This document shows positions 16,779 through 29,669 of a DNA stretch of 64,000 nucleotides, piece by piece. Below the pieces are notes generated by a model. That model saw only the letters and a program-made list of their open reading frames with translations. It was not told the origin of the DNA and made no database searches. The translations under genes were made by a program, and so were the position numbers. The stretch covers positions 1,851,001 to 1,915,000 of the forward strand of contig NZ_CP113783.1 in NCBI RefSeq assembly GCF_029542205.1. The letters are read 5' to 3'. Position 1 is the first letter of the stretch, and every line of letters starts with the position of its first letter. The stretch is from Pseudoxanthomonas sp. SE1. GTDB taxonomy: Bacteria > Pseudomonadota > Gammaproteobacteria > Xanthomonadales > Xanthomonadaceae.

Positions 16779-18005
16779 TCACATGCCCAGCAGCATGCGG
16801 TGCGGGTTTTCCAGCTGGTTCTTGATGTCCACCAGGAACAGCACCGCGTCCTTGCCGTCGATGATGCGGTGGTCGTAGGACAGCGCGATGTACATCATCG
16901 GCGCGGCGACGACCTGGCCGTTCTCGACGATGGCGCGGTCCTTGATGGCGTGCATGCCGAGGATGGCGCTCTGCGGCGGGTTGACGATCGGCGTGGACAT
17001 CAGCGAGCCGAAGGTGCCGCCGTTGGTGATGGTGAACGTGCCGCCCTGCAGGTCTTCCAGGCCCAGCTTGCCGTCGCGCGCCTTCTTGGCGTATTCGGCG
17101 ATGCCTTTTTCGATGTCGCCGAAGCCCATGCGCTCGACATTGCGTAGCACCGGCGTCACCAGGCCCTTTTCGGTGGAGACCGCGATGGAGATGTCGGCGT
17201 AGCCGTGGTAGATGATGTCATTGCCATCGACCGAAGCGTTGACGACCGGGTGGCGCTGCAGCGCGTTGGCGGCGGCCTTGGCGAAGAAGCTCATGAAACC
17301 GAGCTTGATGCCGTTGGCCTTCACGAAGTCGTCCTGCAGCTCCTTGCGCATCTCCATGACCTTGGCCAGGTTGACCTCGTTGAACGAGGTCAGCATGGCG
17401 ATGGAGTTCTTGGACTGCATCAGGCGCTCGGCGATGCGCGTGCGGATGCGGGTCATCGGCACGCGCTCTTCCGGACGCGCGCCGCCGCTGACGCCGGCGT
17501 TCTTGCCGCTGGCGTAGTTGATCAGGTCTTCCTTGGTCACGGCGCCCTTGCGGCCGGTGCCTTCGACGTTGGCCGGGTCGATGCCCTGGCTGACGGCGGT
17601 GAAGCGGGCGCCCGGCGGCAGGCCGTCGGTGCTGGCGGCAGCCGGGGCTGGCTTGGTGCTGGACGGCGCGGCCGCATCGGTCTTGGCGGCCTCTGCCTTC
17701 GGCTGCACTTCCTGCGCGCCGGCGGCGGGCTTCTTCTCCTCGGCGGCGGGCGCGGCGGCGGCCACGGCGCCTTCCTCGATGATCGCCAGCAACTGCTGGC
17801 TGGTCACCGTGTCGCCTTCCTTGAACTTGATCTCCTTCAGCACGCCATCGACGGGCGAGGGCACTTCCAGCACGACCTTGTCGGTTTCCAGGTCCATCAG
17901 GTTCTCGTCGCGCTTGACCGCGTCGCCCACCTTCTTGTGCCAGGCGGCGATGGTGGCATCGGAAACGGACTCGGGCAGAACCGGAACTTTGACTTCAGTG
18001 GCCAT
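16779..18005 (-). CDS. sucB: 2-oxoglutarate dehydrogenase E2, dihydrolipoyl succinyltransferase
   Basis: The enzyme transfers the succinyl group from the lipoyl arm to coenzyme A. The 408-residue product has one N-terminal lipoyl domain (about 3-78) with the lipoylated lysine in [17 protein letters not shown]. An alanine- and proline-rich linker follows (about 80-130), then an E3-binding domain around residues 128-165 ([18 protein letters not shown]). The catalytic domain (about 180-408) ends with [13 protein letters not shown], which holds the catalytic histidine and aspartate. The ATG at 18005 begins the lipoyl domain. The gene is 41 bases downstream of sucA, and lpdA follows. Confidence 0.96.
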   Translation of the reverse strand: MATEVKVPVLPESVSDATIAAWHKKVGDAVKRDENLMDLETDKVVLEVPSPVDGVLKEIKFKEGDTVTSQQLLAIIEEGAVAAAAPAAEEKKPAAGAQEVQPKAEAAKTDAAAPSSTKPAPAAASTDGLPPGARFTAVSQGIDPANVEGTGRKGAVTKEDLINYASGKNAGVSGGARPEERVPMTRIRTRIAERLMQSKNSIAMLTSFNEVNLAKVMEMRKELQDDFVKANGIKLGFMSFFAKAAANALQRHPVVNASVDGNDIIYHGYADISIAVSTEKGLVTPVLRNVERMGFGDIEKGIAEYAKKARDGKLGLEDLQGGTFTITNGGTFGSLMSTPIVNPPQSAILGMHAIKDRAIVENGQVVAAPMMYIALSYDHRIIDGKDAVLFLVDIKNQLENPHRMLLGM

Positions 18006-18046
18006 GGGATGGGACGTCCTGGTGGTGTTGTTCTGGGAATGGGGGC

Positions 18047-20875
18047 TTATTCGGCAACGTTGTCGTTGCCGAGCTTGTTGACCAGCGCATCGGCGACCAG
18101 CTTCAGCTGCTCCTCGACGTGCTCGGCGAAATGGCCGGCAGCGGGCGAGGGCGAACGCGGGCGGCCCGCGTAGTACAGCGATTGCGTGTCGGACAGGCAG
18201 GCCTGCAGGTGATGCTTGATCTGGTACCACGCGCCCTGGTTCTGCGGCTCTTCCTGGCACCAGACGAACTCGGTGGCCTTGCCGTAGCGTTTGAGTTCGG
18301 CGGCGAGCTGTTCGCGCGGGAACGGGTACAACTGCTCGACGCGCAGGATGGCGACATCGTCCTGGCCACGCTTCTGCGCATCTTCCAGCAGGTCGTAGTA
18401 GACCTTGCCCGAGCACGCGACGACGCGCTTGACCTTCTTGGCGTCGGCGGCGGCGTCGGGGATCAGGTGCTGGAATTCGCTATTGGCCAGTTCGTCCAGC
18501 GTGGACACGGCCAGCTTGTGGCGCAGCAGCGACTTCGGCGTCATCACCACCAGCGGCTTGCGCGTGGTCATGCGCATCTGCCGGCGCAGCATGTGGTAGC
18601 ACTGGGCCGGCGTGGTCGGCACGCAGACCAGCATGTTTTCCAGTGCGCACAGTTGCAGGAAGCGCTCAAGGCGCGCGGAGCTGTGTTCGGGGCCCTGGCC
18701 TTCGTAGCCGTGCGGCAGCAGCAGGGTCAGGCCGCTGATGCGGCCCCACTTGGCTTCGCCGGCGGCGATGAACTGGTCGATCACCACCTGCGCGCCATTG
18801 GCGAAGTCGCCGAACTGCGCTTCCCAGATGCACAGCGTGTTGGGGTCGGTGGTGGAGAAGCCGTACTCGAACGCCATCACCGCTTCCTCGCTGAGCAGCG
18901 AGTCGATGATGGTGGCCTGCTCGGGCTGTTCCACCAGTTGGCGCAACGGCAGGTAGTAGCTGTCGGTCTTCTGGTCGTGGAGGATCGCGTGGCGGTGGAA
19001 GAACGTGCCGCGACCGGCGTCCTGGCCGACCAGGCGCAGTCCGTTGCCTTCGGCCAGCAGGGTGGCGTAGGCGAGGTTCTCGGCGAAGCCCCAGTCGGCC
19101 GGCTGGTCGCCCGCGGCCATCTTCACGCGGTCTTCGTAGATCTTCGCCACGCGCGGATGCAGTGCAACGCCGGCCGGGATGGTGGTGATGATCTTCGCCA
19201 GCGAATCCAGCGACTTGCGCTTGACCCGGGTGTCCACCGGGTCGCTGAGCTTGCCCGACAGGTACTTCGACCAGTCGATGGCGAGTTCGTCGCCTTTCTG
19301 CTTGGCGAGTTCGGTGGTGTATTCGCCCGAATCCAGCTTGTTGCGGTATTCGTCCGCCAGCGCCTTGCCGCCCTCGGCCGGGATGATGCCCGCGCTTTCC
19401 AGCTTGGCGGCATACATCTCGCGGGTGGTCGCGTGCTTGCGGATGGTCTGGTACATCACCGGCTGCGTCGCGGCGGGTTCATCCGCTTCGTTGTGGCCAT
19501 GGCGGCGGTAGCACACCAGGTCGATCACCACGTCCTTCTTGAACTGCTGGCGGAAGTCGTACGCCATCTGCGCCACGAACACCACGGCTTCCGGATCGTC
19601 GCCGTTCACGTGGAATATGGGGGCGCCGACCATCTTGGCCACGTCCGTGCAGTACATCGTGGAGCGGGCGTCTTCCTTGTTGCTGGTGGTGAAGCCGATC
19701 TGGTTGTTGATCACGATATGGAGCGTGCCGCCGACGGCGAAGCCGCGCGCCTGCGACATCTGGAACAACTCCATCACCACGCCCTGGCCGGCGAACGCGG
19801 CGTCGCCATGCATGATGATCGGCAGCACGGTCTGGCGCGCGGCGTCGGTACGGCGCTCCTGGCGCGAACGCACGCTGCCGGCCACGACCGGGTCGACGAT
19901 TTCCAGGTGCGACGGATTGAATGCCAGCGCAAGGTGCACGGGGCCGCCGGGCGTGGCGATGTCGGCAGAGAAGCCCATGTGGTACTTCACGTCGCCGGCA
20001 TGGGCCAGGCTGTTGTCGTGTTCGAACTTGCCTTCGAACTCGTCGAACAGCTTGCGCGGGCTCTTGCCCAGGGTATTGACCAGCACGTTGAGGCGGCCGC
20101 GGTGGGCCATGCCGACCACGATGTCCTTGACCCCGCCTTCGCCCGCGCTGCGGATCATGGTGTCCAGGAGCGGGATGAGCGCGTCGCCGCCTTCCAGCGA
20201 GAAGCGCTTCTGGCCCACGTACTTGGTGTGCAGGTAGCGTTCCAGGCCCTCGGCCGCCGTCAGGCGTTCCAGCGTGCGGCGCTTGGCCTCCGCGGACAGA
20301 CCGAATTGACCGCCGGCGCTCTCCAGGCGCTGGTACAGCCACTGGCGCTGGTCGACTTCCGGGATATGCATGAATTCGACCCCGATGGGGCCGGTGTAGG
20401 CCGCCTTCAGGCGGGCCAACAGATCACGCAGCTTCATGCGCGTGTTGCCGCCCACGTTGCCGGTGCTGAACTCGCTGTCGAGGTCGCGCTCGGACAGGTT
20501 GTGGAACGCCAGGTCCAGGTCCGGCGGGTTGACCGACGGGGTCAGGCCCAGCGGGTCGAGCTGCGCCCCCAGGTGGCCGCGCGACCGGTATGCCGTGATC
20601 AGGCGGCCCACGTTGCGCTCGCGCTCGTCGCCCCCGGCGGCCACGACATGGCCGTTGTTGGCGGCCTGGCGGGCGGCGTCGGCGATCTGCTGGATTACCA
20701 CCGAATGCGGGACATCCCCCGCCTCGTGGCCCTTGAATCCGTCGAAGTAAGCCTTCCATTTGGGCCCCACGCTGTCCGGGGCGACGAGGTATTGCTCGTA
20801 CAGGTCTTCGACGTAGGAGGCGTTGCCCCCGTTGAGCTGCGAGGATTGCGCGAACTGCTTCAGGAGATTGTCCAC
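18047..20875 (-). CDS. sucA: 2-oxoglutarate dehydrogenase E1 component
   Basis: E1 decarboxylates 2-oxoglutarate using thiamine diphosphate and passes the succinyl group to SucB. I chose a GTG start at 20875, giving 942 residues that begin [17 protein letters not shown] when the GTG is read as methionine. This matches the family N-terminus in xanthomonads as I recall it and the binding helix for E2. An in-frame ATG at 20923 would add 16 residues of doubtful value. The thiamine-binding signature ([13 protein letters not shown] followed by NNQIGFTT) lies near the middle and the [14 protein letters not shown] stretch near 740. The GTG has no convincing ribosome-binding site. The three genes sucA, sucB and lpdA form the probable transcript. 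Confidence 0.94.
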   Translation of the reverse strand: MDNLLKQFAQSSQLNGGNASYVEDLYEQYLVAPDSVGPKWKAYFDGFKGHEAGDVPHSVVIQQIADAARQAANNGHVVAAGGDERERNVGRLITAYRSRGHLGAQLDPLGLTPSVNPPDLDLAFHNLSERDLDSEFSTGNVGGNTRMKLRDLLARLKAAYTGPIGVEFMHIPEVDQRQWLYQRLESAGGQFGLSAEAKRRTLERLTAAEGLERYLHTKYVGQKRFSLEGGDALIPLLDTMIRSAGEGGVKDIVVGMAHRGRLNVLVNTLGKSPRKLFDEFEGKFEHDNSLAHAGDVKYHMGFSADIATPGGPVHLALAFNPSHLEIVDPVVAGSVRSRQERRTDAARQTVLPIIMHGDAAFAGQGVVMELFQMSQARGFAVGGTLHIVINNQIGFTTSNKEDARSTMYCTDVAKMVGAPIFHVNGDDPEAVVFVAQMAYDFRQQFKKDVVIDLVCYRRHGHNEADEPAATQPVMYQTIRKHATTREMYAAKLESAGIIPAEGGKALADEYRNKLDSGEYTTELAKQKGDELAIDWSKYLSGKLSDPVDTRVKRKSLDSLAKIITTIPAGVALHPRVAKIYEDRVKMAAGDQPADWGFAENLAYATLLAEGNGLRLVGQDAGRGTFFHRHAILHDQKTDSYYLPLRQLVEQPEQATIIDSLLSEEAVMAFEYGFSTTDPNTLCIWEAQFGDFANGAQVVIDQFIAAGEAKWGRISGLTLLLPHGYEGQGPEHSSARLERFLQLCALENMLVCVPTTPAQCYHMLRRQMRMTTRKPLVVMTPKSLLRHKLAVSTLDELANSEFQHLIPDAAADAKKVKRVVACSGKVYYDLLEDAQKRGQDDVAILRVEQLYPFPREQLAAELKRYGKATEFVWCQEEPQNQGAWYQIKHHLQACLSDTQSLYYAGRPRSPSPAAGHFAEHVEEQLKLVADALVNKLGNDNVAE

Positions 20876-20962
20876 GATGGCGATGGCGTGCTGTGGGTAG
20901 TCGAGGGGGCGCTTGCGGCCCATATCGCGCTATGTCTCACGCGCATGGACGAAAACCCGGAA

Positions 20963-20993
20963 ATTATACCCCCATGCCGGGAAGCGGGCGTAA
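20963..20993 (-). promoter_or_regulatory. Probable sucA promoter
   Basis: On the minus strand a perfect -10 element TATAAT (20968-20963) is preceded by TTACGC (20993-20988) with 19 bases between. The -35 match is weak. Transcription from here would give a leader of about 80 bases before the GTG start. Confidence 0.45.
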
Positions 20994-21039
20994 CCGGATT
21001 GGACTAAAGGCGCAGGCCCCGGGCCGGTGAAGGCCGTCC

Positions 21040-21059
21040 GGTACCGTGATGGCGGTACC
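21040..21059 (-). terminator. Weak hairpin after the GNAT gene
   Basis: Arms GGTACCG and CGGTACC flank a six-base loop directly beyond the 3' end of the GNAT gene at 21063. No T run follows, so its role as terminator is uncertain. Confidence 0.35.
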
Positions 21060-21062
21060 CGA

Positions 21063-21974
21063 TCAGAGGCCCAGCGCGCGGTACTCCGTCACCGGACGCG
21101 CACGCTCCCACATCTGGGTGAACTCTTCCCGCAACTGGCGGGCGCGCCCGGCATGCATCAAGCCTGCTTCGCCGTCGAAGCGGTGGCCCAATGGCCGGTG
21201 ATAGTAGCCATGGTCATCGTTGGCAACGAAGGCGGCGGTGTACGGCAAGTCCACCGGGTCCTGCACTTCGCGGAAGGCGAACACGCTGGGAAGGCGCTGC
21301 CCAAGGCCGATCAGGGGGGCCAGCATGCGCTGGGGTGTGCCGGCATCCTGCAGCAGCACCTGGACGTGTGCACCTGGTTGACGGGTGGCGAAGCGGCGAA
21401 GCGCATCCACGACAGCGGGTGCATCCCACAAGCCCGGGTCCAGCGCGCGACTGCAGATCACCAGCGTCCGTCGGGCCTGTGCGATGACGGCCGTGGTGAT
21501 GGCCACCGCCTCTGCGCGATGGGCGATGGTGGTCGGCCCGGACAGCGTCCGGCGCATACCCTGGTGCTCGATGCCGGCCTCGAGGAATCGCTCGCCTTCG
21601 GGCAGAAAACCGTGACGGGTGTAGAACCCTTCCGCACTCACCTGCGCGTGCAGCGACACGTCAGGCCAGTGGCGGCGGAGAGCTTCGTCCAGCAAGGCGA
21701 CCAGCATCGCCTCGCCAACGCCCTGGCCGCGCCACGCCGGCAGCACGGCCATGCGGCCGATCCGATGGTCGGGCGTCAAGCGTGCGGCACCGATGGCGTG
21801 CCCCGCGCTGTCGCGCGCGAGCACGTGATGGCAGAGCGGGTCCAGCGCATCGCGTTCCAGATCGCGCGGTACCTGCTGTTCCTGCACGAACACCGCGTCC
21901 CGCACCTCGTGCAACGATGCAGAGGTGGCGGCATAGTCGACGGCTTCGATGTGGTAATCCTGCGCGGCCTTCAT
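21063..21974 (-). CDS. GNAT acetyltransferase fused to a DUF7931-type C-terminal domain
   Basis: The 303-residue product has two parts. Residues about 10-145 are a GNAT domain with the acetyl-CoA loop near RIGRMAVLPAWRGQGVGEAML (residues 70-92) and the FYTRHGF stretch (about 116-122). Residues about 150-295 resemble the phospholipase D-like domain without catalytic motifs (DUF7931), ending LREEFTQMWERA. It is cytosolic. Its start codon overlaps the stop of the upstream ribosomal oxygenase gene by four bases (ATGA), so translation of the two is probably linked. The acceptor is unknown, but the link to a ribosomal oxygenase makes a role in translation or protein modification worth testing. Confidence 0.85.
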   Translation of the reverse strand: MKAAQDYHIEAVDYAATSASLHEVRDAVFVQEQQVPRDLERDALDPLCHHVLARDSAGHAIGAARLTPDHRIGRMAVLPAWRGQGVGEAMLVALLDEALRRHWPDVSLHAQVSAEGFYTRHGFLPEGERFLEAGIEHQGMRRTLSGPTTIAHRAEAVAITTAVIAQARRTLVICSRALDPGLWDAPAVVDALRRFATRQPGAHVQVLLQDAGTPQRMLAPLIGLGQRLPSVFAFREVQDPVDLPYTAAFVANDDHGYYHRPLGHRFDGEAGLMHAGRARQLREEFTQMWERARPVTEYRALGL

Positions 21975-23221
21975 GCGTCTTCATCCTGCGGGTCGGGATC
22001 ATCGTCGTCGAATGCCAGCTGGTAGTGGCCCTGCGCAGCGAGCGCCATCACCGCGTCGCGGCCGGCGTCGCTCAGCGCACCGTAAGTGGTGCCATCCAGT
22101 CCTTCCAGCGCGGCCAGTAGCTGGGCGTCCTTCACCGGCAGCGCGTAGTCCAGGCCATTGCAGAACAGGCTGGCGCCCTGGCGGCGGCGGCGCCATGCGA
22201 AACGCGAGAATGGATGACGCAGCAGGCGTGCGCCCTGCTGCAGGTCCCACTCCATCTCGATGCGCGACGGCGTTTCCGGCGCGGGCATGACATCGCCGGA
22301 CGCGCGATACGTGGTGATGAAGCGCCCGAACCAGTCGCCCACGAGGTCCGGGTCGTTCATGCGCAGGGCATTCAGCGCCTCGACCACGCGCTCCATCGCC
22401 CGGGCATCGATCTCGTTCGGGTCGTGCGGCGCGGTCAGGTCTTCGTCGTGGTAGCGCACGGCGTCGTCGGCATCGGCGATCAGCGTGTCGAGGTAGTCGC
22501 CGATCAGTTCTGCCGACGACGGCGCCCGCATTCCCACAGAAAACGTCAGGCAGGCGTTCTCCGCCACGCCGTGGTGGGGAACCAGCGGCGGCAGGTAGAG
22601 CATGTCGCCCGGCGCCAGTACCCACTCATGGGTGGGGTCGAACTGGCGAAGCAGCTTGATCGCCACATCGTCCTGGAAGCCGAGGTCGGGCGCGGGCTTC
22701 CCCATCGCGACGCTGGCATCGATCATCCAGCGCCTGTCGCCCTGCGCCTGCAGCAGGAACACGTCGTAGTGGTCCACGTGCGCGCCGACCGAGCCGCCGG
22801 TGGCCGCGAAGCTGATCATGATGTCGTCCACGCGCCAGCGCGGCAGGAAGCGGAACTGCTCCAGCAGCTGGCGGACATCGGCGTCCCACTTGTCCACGTC
22901 CTGCACCAGCAGGGTCCAGTCGTGGTGGGGCAGGCCGGGAAAGTCTTCTTCCTGGAACGGGCCGGTGCGCACGTCCCAGGTACCGGTGGCACGGTCCAGG
23001 CTGATCAGGCGTGCGAGCACGCCTTCCTCGCACGCGAGCCCGGCAAGATCCTCCGGTTGCACGGGCGTTTCGAAGTCCGGGAAAGCGTTGCGGATCAGCA
23101 GCGGCCGCTTGTGCCAGTAATCGCGCAGGAAGCGCTCGGCCGGCATGCCGAGCGGGTGCGCGCGGCTGGCTTCGATTTCGAACGGAAGCGACGCGGCGCG
23201 GGCGGGAGTCTTCTTGGTCAT
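21971..23221 (-). CDS. roxA: RoxA-type ribosomal protein arginine hydroxylase (cupin / JmjC fold)
   Basis: This enzyme family (E. coli YcfD/RoxA) uses 2-oxoglutarate, iron and oxygen to hydroxylate an arginine of ribosomal protein L16. The 416-residue product has the iron-binding triad, with H148 and D150 in GAHVDHYD and a third histidine (H216 or H217) in PLVPHHGVAEN. A RAW-type cupin core spans about 90-240 and the C-terminal half (about 250-416) is the winged-helix and dimerisation region typical of the family. Length is close to that of family members. It is the first gene of a pair with the GNAT gene downstream, which it overlaps by four bases. The exact hydroxylated protein here is inferred from family. 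Confidence 0.87.
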   Translation of the reverse strand: MTKKTPARAASLPFEIEASRAHPLGMPAERFLRDYWHKRPLLIRNAFPDFETPVQPEDLAGLACEEGVLARLISLDRATGTWDVRTGPFQEEDFPGLPHHDWTLLVQDVDKWDADVRQLLEQFRFLPRWRVDDIMISFAATGGSVGAHVDHYDVFLLQAQGDRRWMIDASVAMGKPAPDLGFQDDVAIKLLRQFDPTHEWVLAPGDMLYLPPLVPHHGVAENACLTFSVGMRAPSSAELIGDYLDTLIADADDAVRYHDEDLTAPHDPNEIDARAMERVVEALNALRMNDPDLVGDWFGRFITTYRASGDVMPAPETPSRIEMEWDLQQGARLLRHPFSRFAWRRRRQGASLFCNGLDYALPVKDAQLLAALEGLDGTTYGALSDAGRDAVMALAAQGHYQLAFDDDDPDPQDEDA

Positions 23222-23306
23222 CGGGTGGTATCCGCGCGGGGATGCGTCGTACAGGAAAAGGGGAGGTCAGCGTCGCCGATGGGGGCACCGGCGGCATTGA
23301 TGCCGA

Positions 23307-24215
23307 TCAAGGGTGTGATGGGGGCGGGGCCATCGCGGCTTCGTCGGCAAGCCGCTTGTCCAGGCGCTCGGAGGCCTTCTGCGCATAGGCACGGCAGGCG
23401 CCGCGGTCCATCCGTGGCGCGTTCGCCCTCGGCCCGATCCGTGTCCACAGCGCGCTGGCGGACGGATGCGGGGTGACCAGGATGTCGCAGTCCAGCGCGG
23501 CAACCCGCGCCAGCGTGCCGCGGAACGCGGCCGTGTAACCGGGGTGCGCTGCGTCGTCGCTGTAGCGGTATACGTCGTCGGAGATCGCGGTCAGGCTGTC
23601 GGCGTAAACCATCTGGTGGCAGGCGTCGCCTTCACAGGACCGCCAGGTCCAACTGGTGCCGCCGGGCGTGTGACCGGGCGAAGCGACCGCTTGCAGGGCC
23701 AGCGGGCCGACGCGCACCACGCCGTCATCGGCAAGCGTGACGACATGCTCGACCGGGGCGATGGGTTCCGCCACTTCCAACTGCGGGTCCAGGCGGTCCG
23801 GCATGCCGCGCTTCAACGTGCCCACGGCGGGTGCGCGGGCATACACGGGCGCGCCGGTGGCGCGCTGCAGCTCGGCCAGGCTGCCGGCATGGTCGTTGTG
23901 CTCGTGCGAGAACACGATGGCGCGTACGTCCTCCGGCTTGAAGCCGAGTGCGCGGATGTTGGCAAGAATCAGTGGGCCGGCCTGCGGCGTGCCGGCGTCG
24001 ACCAGGATGTGGCCGTCATCGGACGTCACCAGCAAGGCGGTGATGCCGCAGGTGCCGACGTACCAGGTGTTGCCGTAGACCTGCAGCGGCGTGGCCGGAT
24101 CGTTCCAGCCGGCGTCATCGGCGCAGGCCTTGGCGGCAGGCGTGTCGGAGGCGAGCGCGGCGACCGGAAGCGCGAGGGCAAGCAGACCGCAGAGCAGGGT
24201 GGAGCGGAGCATCAT
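23307..24215 (-). CDS. Subclass B3-like metallo-beta-lactamase
   Basis: The product is a 302-residue periplasmic protein with a signal peptide (cleavage near ALA-SD). It has the full B3 zinc-site pattern: HEHNDH at 104-109 (three histidines and an aspartate), H182 in SPGHTPGG and H250 in VTPHPS. The stretch [12 protein letters not shown] near 69-80 is also typical of B3 enzymes such as L1 and THIN-B. There is no cysteine in place of H182, so B1 and B2 are excluded, and the HxHxDH pattern fits B3. It would hydrolyse beta-lactams including carbapenems if active, but this is inferred. The ATG at 24215 overlaps the stop of the VOC gene by four bases, so it is expressed with purB and the VOC gene. 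Confidence 0.86.
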   Translation of the reverse strand: MMLRSTLLCGLLALALPVAALASDTPAAKACADDAGWNDPATPLQVYGNTWYVGTCGITALLVTSDDGHILVDAGTPQAGPLILANIRALGFKPEDVRAIVFSHEHNDHAGSLAELQRATGAPVYARAPAVGTLKRGMPDRLDPQLEVAEPIAPVEHVVTLADDGVVRVGPLALQAVASPGHTPGGTSWTWRSCEGDACHQMVYADSLTAISDDVYRYSDDAAHPGYTAAFRGTLARVAALDCDILVTPHPSASALWTRIGPRANAPRMDRGACRAYAQKASERLDKRLADEAAMAPPPSHP

Positions 24216-24610
24216 GTGGCGATCTCGTCGTAGCCGCGGTTGACGAACTGCAGCAGGCACCAGCCGTGGCCGAAGGAGTCGGCCAGGCGGACGATGCGGC
24301 CCCAGTTCGTTTCGCGGATGGGGGATTCCTGCACTAGACCTGCCTGCACGGCGCGGTCGAGGGCGGGTTCAAGGGATTCGACGACCACGTCCAGGTGCAC
24401 GGGCGTCCAGTGCCGGGTGTAGTCGCGCTGCGCCGCCGTTGCGGCCGGAGAACCGGCCGTGTTGTGCAGCAGGTAGATCGGTGCCTGTGCGCCGAGCAGT
24501 TCGACGCCGCCTTCACCGAAACGGCGACCGGTGCTGAGTCCGAAGGCGCGGGTGTAGAGCGCTTCCGCCGCAGGCAGGTCGGGAACGTCGATGTTGATCA
24601 GTACGTGCAT
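24212..24610 (-). CDS. VOC (glyoxalase/bleomycin-resistance fold) protein
   Basis: The 132-residue protein has the paired beta-alpha-beta-beta-beta modules of the VOC superfamily. Its first module starts [25 protein letters not shown] and its second holds [21 protein letters not shown], ending GHGWCLLQF. These proteins are cytosolic metal enzymes or binding proteins; a glyoxalase or drug-sequestration role is possible. GAGGACGCGGCG precedes the ATG at 24610, which lies 23 bases downstream of purB, and the stop overlaps the start of the metallo-beta-lactamase gene. Neither partner gives a substrate. Confidence 0.8.
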   Translation of the reverse strand: MHVLINIDVPDLPAAEALYTRAFGLSTGRRFGEGGVELLGAQAPIYLLHNTAGSPAATAAQRDYTRHWTPVHLDVVVESLEPALDRAVQAGLVQESPIRETNWGRIVRLADSFGHGWCLLQFVNRGYDEIAT

Positions 24611-24632
24611 CGCCGCGTCCTCGCCCCCGAGG

Positions 24633-27578
<2,946 letters not shown>

Positions 27579-27593
27579 GGGTGTCGCCGCCGA

Positions 27594-28019
27594 TCAGTCG
27601 CGCGGCGGCCATTCGCCCGGGATCTTCATTCCCGACAGCATCGCCAGCGCGCCTTCGCACATCTGTTGCTTCTGCTCGGGCGTGCCCGTGTCCAGCCGGC
27701 CCAATCGCTGGGCCAGGGTGCGCTCCCGGTAGCCGGTCAGCGTGTCGCCGGGTTCGAATTCGGCCAGTGTCAGCAGGCGCCCGCGCTCGATCTGGTCCTG
27801 GTGTGTGTTGACGTAGCGGAAATACGCCGGCGCCGCACGCTGCAGGTAGGTGGCATCGGTGGTGGCGCATTTCTCGATCAGTACCGGCATCGCGAACGTC
27901 GCAACGTAGGCGATGTGGTCCTGGAATGCGCGTTCGCGGGCGGGGTCCGGAGTGTCCGCCGCCTGTGCGTCGGACACCGTCATCGCCAATCCCAGCGCCA
28001 TCACCCAGGCATGTTTCAT
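27594..28019 (-). CDS. Exported protein of unknown function, last gene of the nine-gene operon
   Basis: The product is 141 residues with a signal peptide (MKHAWVMALGLAMTVSDAQA), so it should be exported. Two cysteines in the mature part (KCATTD and MCEGAL) could pair. The rest is mostly helical with no recognised domain. It lies 67 bases after the third DUF2884-like gene and reads the same way. GAGGT stands before the ATG at 28019. I do not recognise a family. Its place suggests work with the envelope proteins of the same operon. Confidence 0.65.
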   Translation of the reverse strand: MKHAWVMALGLAMTVSDAQAADTPDPARERAFQDHIAYVATFAMPVLIEKCATTDATYLQRAAPAYFRYVNTHQDQIERGRLLTLAEFEPGDTLTGYRERTLAQRLGRLDTGTPEQKQQMCEGALAMLSGMKIPGEWPPRD

Positions 28020-28086
28020 TGCAGACCTCGTACAGGGGGAGAAAGGAAGACGCGATGCCGTGCGCGATGCCGCGGCAAGCGGATGA

Positions 28087-28743
28087 TCAGGGCGATGGGG
28101 CATCGGCCGGCTGTGCGGCGGCTGCATCGGCTTCTGCCGCCGCATTGCCGGTCGCACGTGCGTCGTTGTCCTCGTTCGCCTGGCCGACGTCCTCGCCGGC
28201 CTGGTGGCTGTCGTCCTGGCTGGCGCGGCATTCCTGGACGTCGTCCAGTTCCATGCCGGCGTAGGGCTGGAACGCGGGCAGTGCCGCGACGAGGTCCTGC
28301 TGCGCCTTGTACAGGCCGGGAAGGCGGTCGCAGATCTTCATCGCCTCTGCTTCCACCTTCTTCGCCTCGGCGTCGATCTGCTGATCGATCTGGTCGGGAT
28401 TGCCGCTGAAGATGCCTTTCACTGCTGCACCGACGGCCTTGCCCGCCAGCTTGGCGCCTTCCTTGCCCGTCGCGATGCCCGCATCGGCGATGCCGCCGAG
28501 CTCGCGGTGGTAGGCGACGAGCAGCGTGCGCTGGGCATCGGTCACCTCGACCGTCTTGCCGTCGATGATGAAGTCGCCCTTGGCCGAGATCTCCGCCTTC
28601 GGGTGACCGGTGGCGTTGAGCTTGAGGTTCTGGCCCCACAAGGCACCGGATACTTCGGCGCTGTCGCCTGGCTGCGGGTCCCGGGAACATGCGGCCAGCA
28701 ACAGCAGGGAGAGTGCCGGCGCGATCAGAATGATGCGGTTCAT
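28087..28743 (-). CDS. DUF2884/YggN-like lipoprotein (third paralogue)
   Basis: This 218-residue protein has a lipoprotein signal with lipobox LLAAC, so it is anchored in the envelope. It shares a core with two other genes of the operon: PKAEISAKGDFIIDGKTV near residue 48, then a helix-rich middle, then ICDRLPGLYKAQQDLVAALP and FQPYAGMELDDVQEC. That pattern resembles the DUF2884/YggN family. After the last conserved cysteine a low-complexity tail of about 45 residues rich in A, D, E and Q is added. No function is known. It lies between the repeat-rich exported protein (15 bases upstream) and another exported protein. Confidence 0.72.
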   Translation of the reverse strand: MNRIILIAPALSLLLLAACSRDPQPGDSAEVSGALWGQNLKLNATGHPKAEISAKGDFIIDGKTVEVTDAQRTLLVAYHRELGGIADAGIATGKEGAKLAGKAVGAAVKGIFSGNPDQIDQQIDAEAKKVEAEAMKICDRLPGLYKAQQDLVAALPAFQPYAGMELDDVQECRASQDDSHQAGEDVGQANEDNDARATGNAAAEADAAAAQPADAPSP

Positions 28744-28758
28744 GTCGTTCCTCGGAAG

Positions 28759-29595
28759 TCAGTGATGCTTGGGAATGTCGAGCGCGCCCTTGACGCCTTC
28801 GTGGTCAACGTCGCCACTGCCGACGGAGCGGACAGTCAGGCCGCCGCTGACGTTGCGCACCTCCACGCCACCGGAGCCAACCGAGCCGACCACCACGTCA
28901 CCGGTGATGTCGCGCAGATCCGCGCCGCCGGAGCCGATCGAGCCGATCTCGACGTCACCGCCGCCCGACAGGCTGAAGCCGCCCGACCCGATGCTGCCGA
29001 CGTGGGTCGGGCCACGCACCTTGTCCGCCTCCACATCGCCCGAGCCGATCGACACCACTTTCAGGCTGCCGGCACCCTGGATATCGACGTCGCCCGAGCC
29101 CACCGAGGTGGCGGCGAGTCCGCGGATATCGCGGCCCACGGCATGGCCGGAGCCGACATCGGCGCTGAACACCGGCGCGCCCCTGACCTCGGCTTCGCCC
29201 GAGCCGACCTTCACCTGCACGGGCAGGTGGTCGGGCAGGGTCGCCGTCAGGTTCATGTAGGCGTAGTTGCTGCCGAACGAAAGTCCGCTGAAGCTGCCTT
29301 CCTGGTACATCCGCACGATCAGCTTGTCGCCGGCACGCCGCTGTTCGATCTTCAGGCGAGCGAGGCGGTCGGCGTGACTGCTGCAGGCCCTGCCATCCAT
29401 CGCGGCAGGTGCCCCGGCGCGCGACTCCACTGTCAGCTCGTGCGGACCGACCTCGAACACCACGGTCTTTGCGTCGCCGATGTCGAGCGTGAGCTGGCGT
29501 GGCGCTTCGTGCTTGCAGTACCTGTCCGACGCCAGCGCGGGCGCGGACAGGCAGAGCAGGGCGAGCAAAGGGGAAGCGATAGAGGCGGTACGCAT
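28759..29595 (-). CDS. Exported beta-solenoid-like protein with SIGSG repeats (DUF2807/GIN type)
   Basis: The 278-residue product has a signal peptide (cleavage near ALA-SD) and then a N-terminal half without repeats. From about residue 145 it holds eight consecutive copies of a 17 to 19-residue unit, each with V/I-G-S-G (VGSGEAEV, VGSGHAVG, VGSGDVDI, IGSGDVEA, IGSGGFSL, IGSGGADL, VGSGGVEV, VGSGDVDH). This is a parallel beta-helix layout like the head-GIN (DUF2807) domain. A single rung per repeat is likely. It should sit in the periplasm or at the surface. Its ligand is not known. The neighbours in the operon are the DUF2884-like genes. Confidence 0.78.
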   Translation of the reverse strand: MRTASIASPLLALLCLSAPALASDRYCKHEAPRQLTLDIGDAKTVVFEVGPHELTVESRAGAPAAMDGRACSSHADRLARLKIEQRRAGDKLIVRMYQEGSFSGLSFGSNYAYMNLTATLPDHLPVQVKVGSGEAEVRGAPVFSADVGSGHAVGRDIRGLAATSVGSGDVDIQGAGSLKVVSIGSGDVEADKVRGPTHVGSIGSGGFSLSGGGDVEIGSIGSGGADLRDITGDVVVGSVGSGGVEVRNVSGGLTVRSVGSGDVDHEGVKGALDIPKHH

Positions 29596-29669
29596 CGGCG
29601 GGTCTCCGGAATCAGGTCAGTCATGCGGCAGGCGCCGAGGGGCGGCTCACCCGGCGAACGCAATGGGGC

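Noticed and set aside
14943..17147. A 734-codon plus-strand frame across lpdA and the end of sucB
   Set aside because: It is antisense to two well-conserved genes and crosses the palindromic repeats, so it cannot be a real gene.
18119..21007. A 962-codon open frame antisense to sucA
   Set aside because: It is a high-GC shadow of a strongly conserved gene on the other strand, with composition of arginine, histidine and valine and no domain.
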